A stretch of 64,000 nt of DNA from an uncultured Verrucomicrobiota bacterium (GCA_913058185.1 CAJXQX010000013.1:1-64000), one strand, 5' to 3'. Shown: positions 44,175-53,077, counted from the stretch's first letter. Made by a program: numbers and translations. Notes: a model not told the origin generated them from the letters alone.

Positions 44175-45173
44175 TTACTCTGCTGCTTTAGGCGCTTCCT
44201 TAGCTGCTTCGGTAGGAGCGGCGGGAATGGCAGGAGCAGGAGCGGGCTTAGGAGCCTCTTCGGCTTCCTCGGTAGCTGCGGGAGCCTCGTCGGCGGTAGC
44301 ACCATCCTTAGGCGCAGCGATCTTTTTACGCTTCGTGGCAGCAGGGATGACGACTTCGTCGGAGATGGTCTTGGTGACGTCGGGGGCAGGACCTGGTTGG
44401 TCTTCGGCGGCTTCAGCGGCAGCGGCAACAGCAGCAGTGGCGGCCTTGAGGTCGGCTTGACCCTTGGCGATACGACGTGCGTCGCGTTGGCTGAGTCCGT
44501 TTTGGATGGCCTCTACTACGGTATCCACGATCACGCGGATGGACTTAACGGCATCGTCGTTACCCGGAATTGGGTATGTGACGTTGGTTGGGTCAGAATT
44601 GGTGTCGACCAAGGCGATGGTCGGGATTTTGCAGCGAACGCCTTCAGCGACAGCGATGTCTTCATGAGCGACGTCGATGATGAACATAGCCTTCGGTAGG
44701 TCGGTCATCTCAGAGATGCCGGAAAAGTTCTTCTGCATCCGAACCATCTCGCGACGGATTGCGGCTTGTTCCTTACCACCGAGTTTTTGGAGGTCTCCCG
44801 AGGTGTCCATGGCCTGATACTTCTTATACTTGGCGATGGATGCCTTAACGGTGGCGAAATTGGTGAGGGTGCCGCCGAGCCAGCGGTCGACACAGAAAGG
44901 CATGTTTACGGAGCCAGCGGCCTCGCGCACGATTTCTTGAGCTTGGCGCTTGGTGCCAACGAACAGGATGTTACCGCCGGTGGCGATGAGTTCGGTGACT
45001 GCTTCACAAGCTTGCTCGAGCAAGGTGTAGGTCTTACCGAGATCGATAATCGTGATCCCTTGACGGTGGTCGAAAACGAAGGGTTTGGAACGCGGGTTCC
45101 AACGCCGTGTTTGGTGGCCGAAATGGACGCCAGCATCGAGGAGGTCGTGGACCGTAGTGGTGATTTTACTCAT
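44175..45173 (-). CDS. rpsB: 30S ribosomal protein S2 with long C-terminal tail
   Basis: The first about 235 residues are a complete S2: LLDAGVHFGHQTRRWNPRSKPFVF at the start, LFVGTKRQAQEIV, and IDVAHEDIAVAEGVRCKIPTIALVDTN. About 95 further residues are rich in Ala, Pro, Glu and Lys (AATEEAEEAPKPAPAPA) and look disordered, which ordinary S2 lacks (about 240-260 aa). It heads rpsB-tsf, and its promoter lies in the 308-bp gap that also contains a leader hairpin. Confidence 0.96.
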   Translation of the reverse strand: MSKITTTVHDLLDAGVHFGHQTRRWNPRSKPFVFDHRQGITIIDLGKTYTLLEQACEAVTELIATGGNILFVGTKRQAQEIVREAAGSVNMPFCVDRWLGGTLTNFATVKASIAKYKKYQAMDTSGDLQKLGGKEQAAIRREMVRMQKNFSGISEMTDLPKAMFIIDVAHEDIAVAEGVRCKIPTIALVDTNSDPTNVTYPIPGNDDAVKSIRVIVDTVVEAIQNGLSQRDARRIAKGQADLKAATAAVAAAAEAAEDQPGPAPDVTKTISDEVVIPAATKRKKIAAPKDGATADEAPAATEEAEEAPKPAPAPAIPAAPTEAAKEAPKAAE

Positions 45174-45263
45174 GTTGATCTATGTATTGATTCTTTACAC
45201 AGGTCCGCCAGTGGGCGGCCTTGCGATCGGATTTGTTGTTAGTTGGTTGGGTTCGAAGGAACG

Positions 45264-45283
45264 GTTCTTTCCGAGGAAAGAAC
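45264..45283 (-). promoter_or_regulatory. Leader hairpin upstream of rpsB
   Basis: GTTCTTTC (45264-45271) and GAAAGAAC (45276-45283) are perfectly complementary around CGAG, 91 bp before the rpsB start. In the rpsB transcript it may be a protein-binding leader element. No T run follows on the minus strand, so it is not an ordinary terminator. The rest of 45174-45481 shows no gene; a TTGACA at 45348 lacks a good -10. Confidence 0.4.
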
Positions 45284-45481
45284 GGTCAAACACAGAGATC
45301 GGGGTGGGGGGATGCAAGAGCGGAGTTAGGAATTTTCAAAAAGCCTGTTGACACGGCACTTTCTGGTTTCATTCCTCTCCCTCCCTTCGGGGACGTGTCC
45401 CTTGGGCATTTAGGTTCTTTTAACTCAATTTACTCGCACTGAGACGAATCCAGATGATTCAGTGTCGAATATCACCTTTGT

Positions 45482-45558
<77 letters not shown>

Positions 45559-45603
45559 ATTTACCCGGTTGGCTTAATTGCCTACCGGTTTTTTTGTGCC
45601 CGC

Positions 45604-45867
45604 ATGGCTTATCAGGTGTATCTGATCGAAAACCCTGCGGGTCGGACCTATATTGGCCTTTCCGATGACGTGAGCAGGAGGCTGCGAGATCACAACGATG
45701 GTGTGAGTAAATGGACCAGCTCTCGCGGGCCGTGGGAATTGAAGTGGCAGAGCACACCATTTGATACACTAGGAGAAGCTCGGCGGTTGGGAAATCGGCT
45801 TAAACGCCAGAAAGGCGGTGTGGGATTGCAGGCGCTTCTCGATCTGTTCACCAATGAATCCGAATGA
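45604..45867 (+). CDS. GIY-YIG domain nuclease-like protein
   Basis: The 87-aa protein is a single small GIY-YIG domain. The VYLIENPAGRTYIGLS segment carries the motif pair (here VYL and YIG), and RRLRDHNDG holds the basic helix residue. RRLGNRLKRQKGGVG follows near the end. Small stand-alone members (YhbQ/UPF0213 group) are poorly characterised and may cut or bind structured DNA. It begins 46 bp after the tRNA-Met gene and its stop overlaps the next gene by 4 bp (ATGA). Confidence 0.8.
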   Translation: MAYQVYLIENPAGRTYIGLSDDVSRRLRDHNDGVSKWTSSRGPWELKWQSTPFDTLGEARRLGNRLKRQKGGVGLQALLDLFTNESE

Positions 45868-46271
45868 AAGTCACTCGGGGTCAAATCGTCACACGTGGTC
45901 TAACCAATCGGTGCCCAAATTGCGGCGGCAAGACGTTGTTTCAGGTGGGTAAACCGTTTCGGGTGAAACCGGAATGTCCAGGTTGTGCGATGAAGATCGA
46001 ACGGGACGAGGGCAGCTATCTTGGCTCACTATCTCTTATCTACGGGGTCACCGTTGTGCTCTATCTTGTTCCAGTGCTGTTACTTTACTTAGCGGGCGTG
46101 CTGTCGGAAATGGTGGCGAGCGTTGCGGCTGGGGTGGGAGCGATTGTCGTTCCCATTCTTTTATATCGGCCGGCCCGGAGTTGGTGGCTGATGAACTACT
46201 ATTTCTTTTTGCCGCATCACCTTCCGGCCAATCAGCGAGAGGTGGCCTCGGACGAAGACGCCAATACTTAG
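45864..46271 (+). CDS. DUF983 membrane protein with N-terminal zinc ribbon
   Basis: This 135-aa protein matches DUF983: a CPNCGGKTLF zinc ribbon (CPNC...CPGC, residues about 17-43), a polar stretch GSYLGSLSLIYG, two or three hydrophobic helices (55-105) and the terminal YRPARSWWLMNYYFF. Function is unknown; some relatives are found near cytochrome oxidase genes. It overlaps the GIY-YIG gene by 4 bp, so the two are translated together. Confidence 0.8.
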   Translation: MKVTRGQIVTRGLTNRCPNCGGKTLFQVGKPFRVKPECPGCAMKIERDEGSYLGSLSLIYGVTVVLYLVPVLLLYLAGVLSEMVASVAAGVGAIVVPILLYRPARSWWLMNYYFFLPHHLPANQREVASDEDANT

Positions 46272-46300
46272 GGGATGGGTTTTGGTTCGAGTAGGTCACT

Positions 46301-46330
46301 TTGCTCGAACTTTCTGCTTTCGTTTTAAAT
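46301..46330 (+). promoter_or_regulatory. Possible promoter for tRNA-Ser
   Basis: TTGCTC at 46301-46306 and TTTAAA at 46324-46329, 17 bases apart, fit -35 and -10 elements. The tRNA begins about 30 bases further on. Confidence 0.4.
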
Positions 46331-46360
46331 ACGGCCCCCTAGGTTTCTGCGTTCACCTCA

Positions 46361-46450
46361 GGAGAGATGGCAGAGTGGTCGAATGCGTCTGACTCGAAAT
46401 CAGATTTACCGGCAACGGTAACGGGGGTTCGAATCCCTCTCTCTCCGCCA
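46361..46450 (+). tRNA. tRNA-Ser(CGA)
   Basis: The 7-bp acceptor stem GGAGAGA/TCTCTCC, D arm, anticodon loop CTCGAAA (anticodon CGA), long class II variable arm with a hairpin (TTACCGGCAACGGTAA) and T arm GGGGGTTCGAATCCC are present. CCA is encoded. The long variable arm and anticodon identify serine. Confidence 0.95.
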
Positions 46451-46552
46451 TTTTTATTTCGGAATTACGATTTACGAACTCGGATTTGGTGCAGGATGGA
46501 CTGGCACCACCCATTGAATGAGGGATTTGGCCTGGAATGGGCCGGTCTCGTC

Positions 46553-48751
46553 TTAGGCCTCGGGCAACTGAATCTCTTCTTTACGGCGTTGGTTGGCGGC
46601 GGCGATGAAGTAGTTCTGTACCGAGAATGCTGGTTCGTCGTCCTTTCGGACCACGGGGGTGTAGGCTCCGTTTTGGTGCAGTTCGCGGGCGTTGGTATTG
46701 TCCTGCAATTCCATCGCGAATAATTCGTTCATGATCCAAGACCGTGCTTCTTCTTCATCGATCGGGAAGATCACTTCGATGCGACGGAAGAAGTTGCGCG
46801 GCATCCAGTCGGCGCTGCCGGCGTAAATGTGCGGTTCGGCTTCGGCATTCTGAAAATAGAAAACGCGCGCGTGTTCAAGATATCGTCCGACGATGCTGCG
46901 CACGCGGATGTTCTCACTGAGTCCTGCTACCCTTGGAACCAAACAACAAATGCCACGCACGATCAGATCGATTCGTACGCCGGCTTGGGAGGCCGCGTAG
47001 AGGTGATCGATGGTCGTCTTGTCGACGAGTGAATTCATCTTGGCGATGATACGTGCCGGTTTTCCAGCGATGGCATTGGCCGCTTCAGCATCGATCAACT
47101 CGATCATGCTCGAGTGAAGATTGAATGGGGCAACCACGAGGCGTTCGAACTCCGGTTCCTTGCTGAAACCAGTCAGCGTGTTAAACGTGTTTGCGACGTC
47201 CTCGGTGATGTCTTCGCGCGCCGTGAATAAACTTAAGTCGGTGTAGAGTCGAGCGGTCTTGGGGTTGTAGTTGCCGGTGGCAAGATGGGCGTAACGGCGG
47301 AGTTGTTTGCCTTCGCGCCGAACGACGAGGGAGCACTTACAGTGGGTCTTGTGGCCGACGAGTCCGTAGACCACCAGCACGCCGGCTTCTTCGAGATGGC
47401 GGGCCCATTGGATGTTATTGGCTTCGTCGAACCGGGCCTTCAACTCGATTAGAGCAGTGACTTGTTTACCATTGCGGGAGGCTTCGACGAGAGCCCGCAC
47501 GATAGGTGAATCCCCACTGGTGCGGTAGAGTGTTTGCTTCATCGAGAGCACGTTAGGATCGCGTGCAGCTTGGGTAACGAAGTCCACCACGGGGGAGAAC
47601 GAATTGTAAGGGTGATGGAGCAATACGTCTCCCTTGCGAATCGCGTCGAAGGGGGACCTTTCGGCGGGGAGTAAGTTCGACGGTAAGGGAACGAAAGGCG
47701 GGTATTTGAGATCAGGCCGATCGATCTCAGAGAGGCTCATGAGCCTGAGCAGGTTCAATGGTCCGTTAAGGCGGAACACGTATTCGTGCGAAAGCTCAAG
47801 GTGCTCGCAGAGTGCAGTGAAAATTCCGTCGTTCACTCCTTGTTCGATTTCGAGTCGAACGGCGGCTCCTCGGCGGAGGTTCCTCAATTCCTCTTCTATG
47901 GTTTTGAGCAGGTTTTCGGCCTCTTCCTCGTCGATGTAGAGGTCACTGTTACGGGTCACGCGGAAGGCGTGGGCACCGTTGACACGATAGCCGGGGAAGA
48001 AGTCCCCCGCACAAAGTTTGATGATTTCGCTGAGGAAAACATAGGTGTCTCCAGCTTCGCCTTCGGATTCCACCCGGACCAATCGCGGAAGAATCCGGGG
48101 CACCGGGAGTAGGGCGGCTTGGCGCTCCTCGTCCGGGGTGGTGGTGTCATCCAGGGAGACAATGACGTTGAGGGTCTTGTTAGTGAGCTGAGGAAAGGGG
48201 TGGGATTGATCGAGCGCGAGAGGCGTGAGCACCGGGAAAACTTGTTCATCAAAATATTGTTTCACCCACATCAATTCGTGGGCCTTCAGCTCGTCGGCGG
48301 ATTTGAAGACGATGCGCTCGGCGGCGAGCGCCGGAACGAGGTCCTCTTGCCACGTGCGGTATTGATCATCGACGAGCGAAGCGACCACCGAGTGGATGCG
48401 GCGCAGCTGTTCGCGAGGGCCGAGACCATCGATACCGATCTTATTGGAACCGGCGTCGACCTGTTGGATCAGGCCGGCGACCCGAATTTCGAAAAACTCG
48501 TCGAGATTGGAGCAGAGAATGGCGAGGAACTTCACGCGTTCCAACAGGGGCACCTCGGGGTTACGAGCCTGTTCCAGTACGCGGCGATTGAAGGCCAGCC
48601 AGGATAGCTCGCGATTGAAGTAAGCTGATTTGATCGGCCGCGTATGACTTTCCACCGGTGCTACTTCATTGTGTGGCACGTGCAATCCACGTCGGTTGAT
48701 CGGAGGGAGCTCAATCGTTTTGTTGGTGGATGGTGAAGGGCGGCGTGGCAT
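46553..48751 (-). CDS. ppk: Polyphosphate kinase 1
   Basis: This enzyme (about 732 aa) reversibly makes inorganic polyphosphate from ATP. Family blocks run through the sequence: FNRELSWLAFNRRVLEQ near the N-terminus, the LHHPYNSFSPVVDFV segment, LIELKARFDEANNIQWA, and THCKCSLVVRREG. The last holds the phosphorylated His in the IHAKL position, followed by the second ATP site RYAHLATGNYNPKTARLYTD. ATG 48751 is preferred to a TTG at 48763. It follows the CnrH-like sigma gene by 99 bp on the same strand. Confidence 0.94.
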   Translation of the reverse strand: MPRRPSPSTNKTIELPPINRRGLHVPHNEVAPVESHTRPIKSAYFNRELSWLAFNRRVLEQARNPEVPLLERVKFLAILCSNLDEFFEIRVAGLIQQVDAGSNKIGIDGLGPREQLRRIHSVVASLVDDQYRTWQEDLVPALAAERIVFKSADELKAHELMWVKQYFDEQVFPVLTPLALDQSHPFPQLTNKTLNVIVSLDDTTTPDEERQAALLPVPRILPRLVRVESEGEAGDTYVFLSEIIKLCAGDFFPGYRVNGAHAFRVTRNSDLYIDEEEAENLLKTIEEELRNLRRGAAVRLEIEQGVNDGIFTALCEHLELSHEYVFRLNGPLNLLRLMSLSEIDRPDLKYPPFVPLPSNLLPAERSPFDAIRKGDVLLHHPYNSFSPVVDFVTQAARDPNVLSMKQTLYRTSGDSPIVRALVEASRNGKQVTALIELKARFDEANNIQWARHLEEAGVLVVYGLVGHKTHCKCSLVVRREGKQLRRYAHLATGNYNPKTARLYTDLSLFTAREDITEDVANTFNTLTGFSKEPEFERLVVAPFNLHSSMIELIDAEAANAIAGKPARIIAKMNSLVDKTTIDHLYAASQAGVRIDLIVRGICCLVPRVAGLSENIRVRSIVGRYLEHARVFYFQNAEAEPHIYAGSADWMPRNFFRRIEVIFPIDEEEARSWIMNELFAMELQDNTNARELHQNGAYTPVVRKDDEPAFSVQNYFIAAANQRRKEEIQLPEA

Positions 48752-48850
48752 GATGGGAGACAAAGGGGGTCAGATATTATCAAACCTCGCGAATGAAACC
48801 ACCCTTTTTGGGGGGTTCAGGTGCAGTTGTAACATTCGCCCGAGCGAATT

Positions 48851-49402
48851 CTACGATTGGAGCCAATGGCTCAGCGCCTCCCGAAGCTTGGCGCGAGCAC
48901 GGTAGAGCCGTGTCTCCACTGCCTTGGTGCTCGCTCCGATAATCTCGGCCACTTCCGCGTGTGAACGGTGTTCGAATTCGACCAATACCACGACTTCCCG
49001 TAGTGGGAGAGGAAGTTTGCTCACCGCATGGCGGACAGCCTCAGCGGCTTCAGCCGATTCGGTGGCGGATTGGGGAGTCGTAGTTGTAATGGCCTCGGGC
49101 GCATCCTCGAGAGGCGATATCGGTCGCCGTTGCCGGCGGCGGGCTTGATCGCGAAGGAGATTGAGCGCGATCTGAAACATCCAAGTGCTGAAGGTGCGTC
49201 GGGGGTCAAAACGGCTGGCGTGTCGAAAAACCCGCACAAATGATTCCTGAGCCAGGTCGCACGCGTCGGCATCGTTCAGGCCATGCCGCATCAAGTAGCT
49301 GCGCAGTCGAATCTCCCACCGCTGCATGAGAGGATCCAACGCCGAAGCGTCACCACCCTGCAGTCGACGCATGTCCGCGCAGTCGTGCTCGGCCTCAGTC
49401 AT
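48851..49402 (-). CDS. ECF sigma factor, CnrH-like position
   Basis: This 183-aa sigma factor has region 2 (DADACDLAQESFVRVFRHASRFD..FSTWMFQIALNLLRDQARR) and region 4 (LPLPLREVVVLVEFEHRSHAEVAEIIGASTKAVETRLYRARAKLREAL). It directs transcription of a specific stress regulon. It is the last gene of a three-gene operon: its start overlaps the sensor-like gene stop by 4 bp (ATGA). The order (small membrane protein, sensor, sigma) and the sizes match cnrY-cnrX-cnrH. Confidence 0.85.
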   Translation of the reverse strand: MTEAEHDCADMRRLQGGDASALDPLMQRWEIRLRSYLMRHGLNDADACDLAQESFVRVFRHASRFDPRRTFSTWMFQIALNLLRDQARRRQRRPISPLEDAPEAITTTTPQSATESAEAAEAVRHAVSKLPLPLREVVVLVEFEHRSHAEVAEIIGASTKAVETRLYRARAKLREALSHWLQS

Positions 49403-49833
49403 TTCAGGCCGAAAGGTTCGACGTGGCGGTGATCGCTGAGGCGCGGACTGATCAATTCGAGGTAGCGTTGGCTTTGGCCAGGTGCCATGACCGCGGCGAC
49501 CGCCTCTAAATGCGTTCGGGTGGACTGATGGCAGATGATTTCTAGTTGGTGCATTTCAGCTTCCGCGATCTGCCGTTCGGGGGTGGATTGAGCGGCTGCG
49601 ATCCGATCTTGGGCGGCGACGATTGCATCACAATGCTCCAGACAAACCGGCCGGTAGGCGGCATGAAGGTCGGCAATTTTGGCCCGTTGTTGTGGGTCCA
49701 GATCAAACTCCCCGGCGAGCCAATCCATTTCACTGATGTCCGGTGGCGATACCGTGAAAAAGTGGCGGGTCACAAAAAATGACACTCCGCCAGCAATCGC
49801 GACGACTAACAATAGACGTAGGACGCGCGCCAT
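49399..49833 (-). CDS. Membrane-anchored periplasmic sensor-like protein (CnrX/ZraP type)
   Basis: The 144-aa protein has one N-terminal membrane helix (about residues 5-22) and a helical periplasmic domain with the ZraP/CnrX pattern: DLDPQQRAKIADLHAAYRP, a second long helix, and a third beginning AEMHQLEII. Clusters of possible metal ligands are C64, H67 and C68, and H95, C101, H102 and H108. They differ from the classic CnrX set of His, Glu and Met. It lies between the anti-sigma-like and sigma genes and presumably senses a metal or redox signal for that pair. Confidence 0.75.
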   Translation of the reverse strand: MARVLRLLLVVAIAGGVSFFVTRHFFTVSPPDISEMDWLAGEFDLDPQQRAKIADLHAAYRPVCLEHCDAIVAAQDRIAAAQSTPERQIAEAEMHQLEIICHQSTRTHLEAVAAVMAPGQSQRYLELISPRLSDHRHVEPFGLK

Positions 49834-49834
49834 A

Positions 49835-50128
49835 TCAGTGTCCGGAATGGCCGGTCATTTGAATCGGATCGATGCTTTGAGCGTAAGCTGTCGCCAACTG
49901 TTCCAGCTGCAGCGAGCGTTGAGTGGAGACCGCCGCGGAAACTCCCAACATGATCGCAATGCCCGCCGCGAGAGGCAGGGTGGCTGGAAATGCCAGAACT
50001 TTGGCCCAAGCTCCGGTCCCGTTAGTAGACTCGATCCGCTCTTGAACCTGAGCAGCAAATCTCGGTTGCTCCGAGGGAGCGGTATCCCAGCGGTTCAAAA
50101 GTTGGTTGAGTTGATCCGGTTCGTTCAT
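49835..50128 (-). CDS. Small single-pass membrane protein (CnrY-like anti-sigma candidate)
   Basis: The 97-aa protein has about 40 cytoplasmic residues, one membrane helix (about 45-66, LAFPATLPLAAGIAIMLGVS) and about 30 periplasmic residues. Length, topology and position directly ahead of a sensor and an ECF sigma gene match CnrY, which holds its sigma factor at the membrane. No zinc-binding motif is present, as in CnrY. Function is inferred from context. Confidence 0.65.
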   Translation of the reverse strand: MNEPDQLNQLLNRWDTAPSEQPRFAAQVQERIESTNGTGAWAKVLAFPATLPLAAGIAIMLGVSAAVSTQRSLQLEQLATAYAQSIDPIQMTGHSGH

Positions 50129-50134
50129 GCTGGG

Positions 50135-50144
50135 TTATACGCTG
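50135..50144 (-). promoter_or_regulatory. Promoter-like word TCAGCGTATAA upstream of the CnrYXH-like operon
   Basis: CAGCGTATAA (with a preceding T) lies 6 bp before the first ATG of the operon. The same word occurs on the plus strand at 50281-50290, in front of the divergent DUF1592 gene. It contains CGTA, a common ECF -10 core. Confidence 0.45.
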
Positions 50145-50280
50145 AACCGACTCGCCCCCCTTGACAATTTTTGGTTTCACCGGATCAAAGTCCGAATTGC
50201 TGGACGGGAACAGGGATTGCGGCCCACTCCGACCCGCGGGCTATTTAACAGTCACAGCTTTACTCGCCGGAGAGAGTTGT

Positions 50281-50290
50281 CAGCGTATAA
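50281..50290 (+). promoter_or_regulatory. Promoter-like word TCAGCGTATAA upstream of the DUF1592 gene
   Basis: TCAGCGTATAAT contains a perfect -10 hexamer TATAAT (50286-50291) and matches the word at 50135-50144 for 11 bases. If it is a -10 element, transcription would start near 50298, leaving a leader of about 47 bases to the ATG at 50345. The other 50129-50344 bases show no gene. Confidence 0.45.
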
Positions 50291-50344
50291 TTATTGAGTG
50301 ATAGTCCGGCTGGTGAGCTCTCAAGGCACCGCATCACCCTGCTC

Positions 50345-53077
50345 ATGCTTTCACTCCCTTCCATTGGTTTACTCATATTATGGCGCCTCGGCACCGGCGT
50401 GTTGGGGTTCAGTATCTTCGGTTCAGCGCTTTGGGCCGCTTCTATCGAGCAAGGAGACCCAACGGGCCCCCTTTTTACCAGTTTCCGGGAGGAGATGGCC
50501 AAGGTGCTGGATGAATATTGTTATGATTGCCACGGGTTTGGGACCAGTAAGGGAGGCGTGACTCTCGATGAATTTTCTGATGATCAAGCGCTGCAAGATC
50601 ATGCGCTTTGGCTGCGGGTGCTCAAAAACGTTCGCGGTGGAATCATGCCTCCCGCGGGAGAGTTTCAGCCCGAGGAGCATGAGCGTGGTGCAATGGTGGA
50701 CTGGATTAAGTCCAAGGCGTTTGAACTTGATGCCACGCACCCCGATCCCGGCCGGGTTCGGGTGCGTCGCCTCAACCGGGTCGAATACCGCAACTCGGTG
50801 CGAGATCTGCTCGGAGTCGACTACGATACGGCGGAGGAATTTCCGGCGGATGATACCGGACATGGGTTCGACAATATTGCCGACGTCCTGACCATCTCAC
50901 CGATGCTGCTCGAGAAATACCTCGATGCCGCTCAGGCCATCATCGACGAGGCGATTCCGCTGCAACCCCGACAGGTTGAAGAACGCTGGGTTTCGGGCGC
51001 GCGTTTTAAGTCGACTGTCGAAATTGTGCCAGTCCCGGAGACAACCAAGCTAGCGGAATCGGTAGGTGAGGCTGTTCCGACTGAGTATACGCCTTCTGTC
51101 GAATCCGAGCCGTTGCCTTCCGCGCAAATTTGGCAGGCAGGAGTGGTGAGCGGAAATGACCTCGATCTGCTTTACTATTCGCCGGCATCCGTCGCTACCA
51201 CGACGACGCTGCGTCACGACGGTGATTACGAAATTGAACTCAACGTCCAAAGCGTCGAGCGCTACGTCGATAATCAATTCGACCTCAATCGCTGCCGTTT
51301 GGTGTTTAAACTAAACGACGAGATTCTCCTGGAAAAAGAAATGGTGCGGGAAGGGTATCGGAAATTTAACTATGTATATCCCCAAACATTAACCGCCGGT
51401 GATTATAAACTGGTGGTGGAAATTTACCCGCTCGAACCGGCGGAGGAGCAGAAGCGGCAACTGCGGGTGAGACTCGACAGTGTAATCGTGCGTGGCCCGA
51501 TGGCACGGGAACATTGGACCATGGTGCCTGATTATGCCGATTTCTTCCCTCGACCGGTGCCCGCCGACGCAACCTATCGGCGTGCTTATGCTCGCGAAAT
51601 ATTGGGTAACTTCGCGACTCGGGCATTTCGCCGTCCAGTGGATGCCGCCACGCTCGATCGATTGGTCGAGATTTCTCAGGACGTCGCGGGCCGGGACGGC
51701 GGCACGTTTGAGAGTGGAGTAGCCCAAGCGATGGTGGGGGTGATGGCTTCCTCTCGATTCCTTTTCCGCGAAGAGGAGACGCTGCCGTTGGGCCCGGGTG
51801 AAACCTATCCGTTGATTGACGAATACGCGCTGGCTTCCCGGCTCTCGTATTTTCTTTGGTCGACCATGCCGGATCAGGAGTTGTTTCAACTCGCTGAGGT
51901 CGGTGAATTGCGGGACCAACTTTCGACTCAGGTCGCACGGATGTTGCGCGATCCCAAATCGGGTGAGTTTGTCGAGAACTTCGTGGGGCAATGGCTGCAG
52001 GTCCGGGATATTACAAATGTGGAGATAAGCAGCACCGAGGTCTATTTGCGGGAAAACCCTTCTCCGGAAGTTTCTGCTGCATTCAAGGCTTACCGCCGAA
52101 TGAGTCGGGTGCGCGAGTCGGAGCGGACGCCGGAGCAGGTTGAAGAGTTGGCGGCGTTACGCAAAACCGTCGTGGCATTTTATCGCCTGCCCAAACCCGA
52201 TTTGAGTCGGGACCTGAAGCGGGCGATGGGGCAGGAGACGCGACGCTACTTTGACCACATCCTGCGGGAGGATCGCAGTGTGCTCGAACTGCTGGATAGT
52301 AACTACACGTTCCTCAACGAAGACCTCGCAGAACATTACGGCATTGATCATGTGGAGATCAAGGGCGACGAACTGCGCAAAGTCATCCTGCCCGAAGGCA
52401 GTCCTCGCGGTGGGGTGCTCACGCAGGGCACGGTTCTCGCCGTCACTTCGAACCCGACAAGAACATCTCCCGTTAAACGAGGCGTGTTTATTTTGGACCA
52501 TATTCTGGGACTGCCGCCGCCGCCGCCGCCGCCAAATATTCCCTCACTGGAAGATGCCGTAGGGGAGGGAGAACTTGCTCAGCTCTCGTTGCGGGAAACA
52601 CTTGCCCTACACGCGAGTGATCCCGTTTGCAGCTCGTGTCACATGCGCATGGATTCACTGGGACTCGCGTTGGAAAACTTCAATGCGATGGGCCGCTGGC
52701 GGGATGCTGAGATGGGCCAACCCATCGAACCGCACGGCCAACTCATCAGCGGCGAGAGTTTCGCTACTATTCAGGAGTTAAAAAAGATTCTGGTGACCTC
52801 GCAAAGAGAGCAATTTCTGCATACCTTGTCGGAGAAAATGTTAATCTACGCCTTGGGTCGCGGGATGGAATATTATGATGTCGAAACGCTGGATCAATTG
52901 GTAGCGCAACTGGAGGCTGCCGATGGGCGACCTTCCGCGCTAATTTCCGGCATTATCGAATCTGCCCCGTTTCAACGCACTCGCCGCCCCGATTCCGCAT
53001 TGGCTCAATCCGCCGACCATTGGAATTCCTCGACAGATCAACAGATCGCCCATCTTGACCCTACTGACCATGAGTAA
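50345..53077 (+). CDS. Planctomycete-type multi-domain cytochrome (DUF1587/1592/1588/1585)
   Basis: This protein (about 910 aa) has a signal anchor, then a haem-binding site C59-x-x-C62-H63 (CYDCH), typical of PSCyt1-like domains. It continues with the DUF1587 start VRRLNRVEYRNSVRDLLG, a carbohydrate-binding-like beta domain, then DUF1592 and DUF1588 (RAFRRPVDAATLDRLVEI, SRLSYFLWSTMPD). It ends with a second CxxCH (CSSCH) and the DUF1585 tail. Such proteins occur beside DUF1552 partners in Planctomycetes and Verrucomicrobia; function is unproven. The DUF1552 gene overlaps it by 8 bp. Confidence 0.85.
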   Translation: MLSLPSIGLLILWRLGTGVLGFSIFGSALWAASIEQGDPTGPLFTSFREEMAKVLDEYCYDCHGFGTSKGGVTLDEFSDDQALQDHALWLRVLKNVRGGIMPPAGEFQPEEHERGAMVDWIKSKAFELDATHPDPGRVRVRRLNRVEYRNSVRDLLGVDYDTAEEFPADDTGHGFDNIADVLTISPMLLEKYLDAAQAIIDEAIPLQPRQVEERWVSGARFKSTVEIVPVPETTKLAESVGEAVPTEYTPSVESEPLPSAQIWQAGVVSGNDLDLLYYSPASVATTTTLRHDGDYEIELNVQSVERYVDNQFDLNRCRLVFKLNDEILLEKEMVREGYRKFNYVYPQTLTAGDYKLVVEIYPLEPAEEQKRQLRVRLDSVIVRGPMAREHWTMVPDYADFFPRPVPADATYRRAYAREILGNFATRAFRRPVDAATLDRLVEISQDVAGRDGGTFESGVAQAMVGVMASSRFLFREEETLPLGPGETYPLIDEYALASRLSYFLWSTMPDQELFQLAEVGELRDQLSTQVARMLRDPKSGEFVENFVGQWLQVRDITNVEISSTEVYLRENPSPEVSAAFKAYRRMSRVRESERTPEQVEELAALRKTVVAFYRLPKPDLSRDLKRAMGQETRRYFDHILREDRSVLELLDSNYTFLNEDLAEHYGIDHVEIKGDELRKVILPEGSPRGGVLTQGTVLAVTSNPTRTSPVKRGVFILDHILGLPPPPPPPNIPSLEDAVGEGELAQLSLRETLALHASDPVCSSCHMRMDSLGLALENFNAMGRWRDAEMGQPIEPHGQLISGESFATIQELKKILVTSQREQFLHTLSEKMLIYALGRGMEYYDVETLDQLVAQLEAADGRPSALISGIIESAPFQRTRRPDSALAQSADHWNSSTDQQIAHLDPTDHE

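Noticed and set aside
45348-45353. TTGACA as promoter of the initiator tRNA
   Set aside because: It lies about 130 bases before the tRNA and has no convincing -10 element at the right distance.
48800-48826. C/G-run hairpin between the CnrH-like sigma gene and ppk as a terminator
   Set aside because: The stem has a mismatch and only a short T run after it; not strong enough to call.
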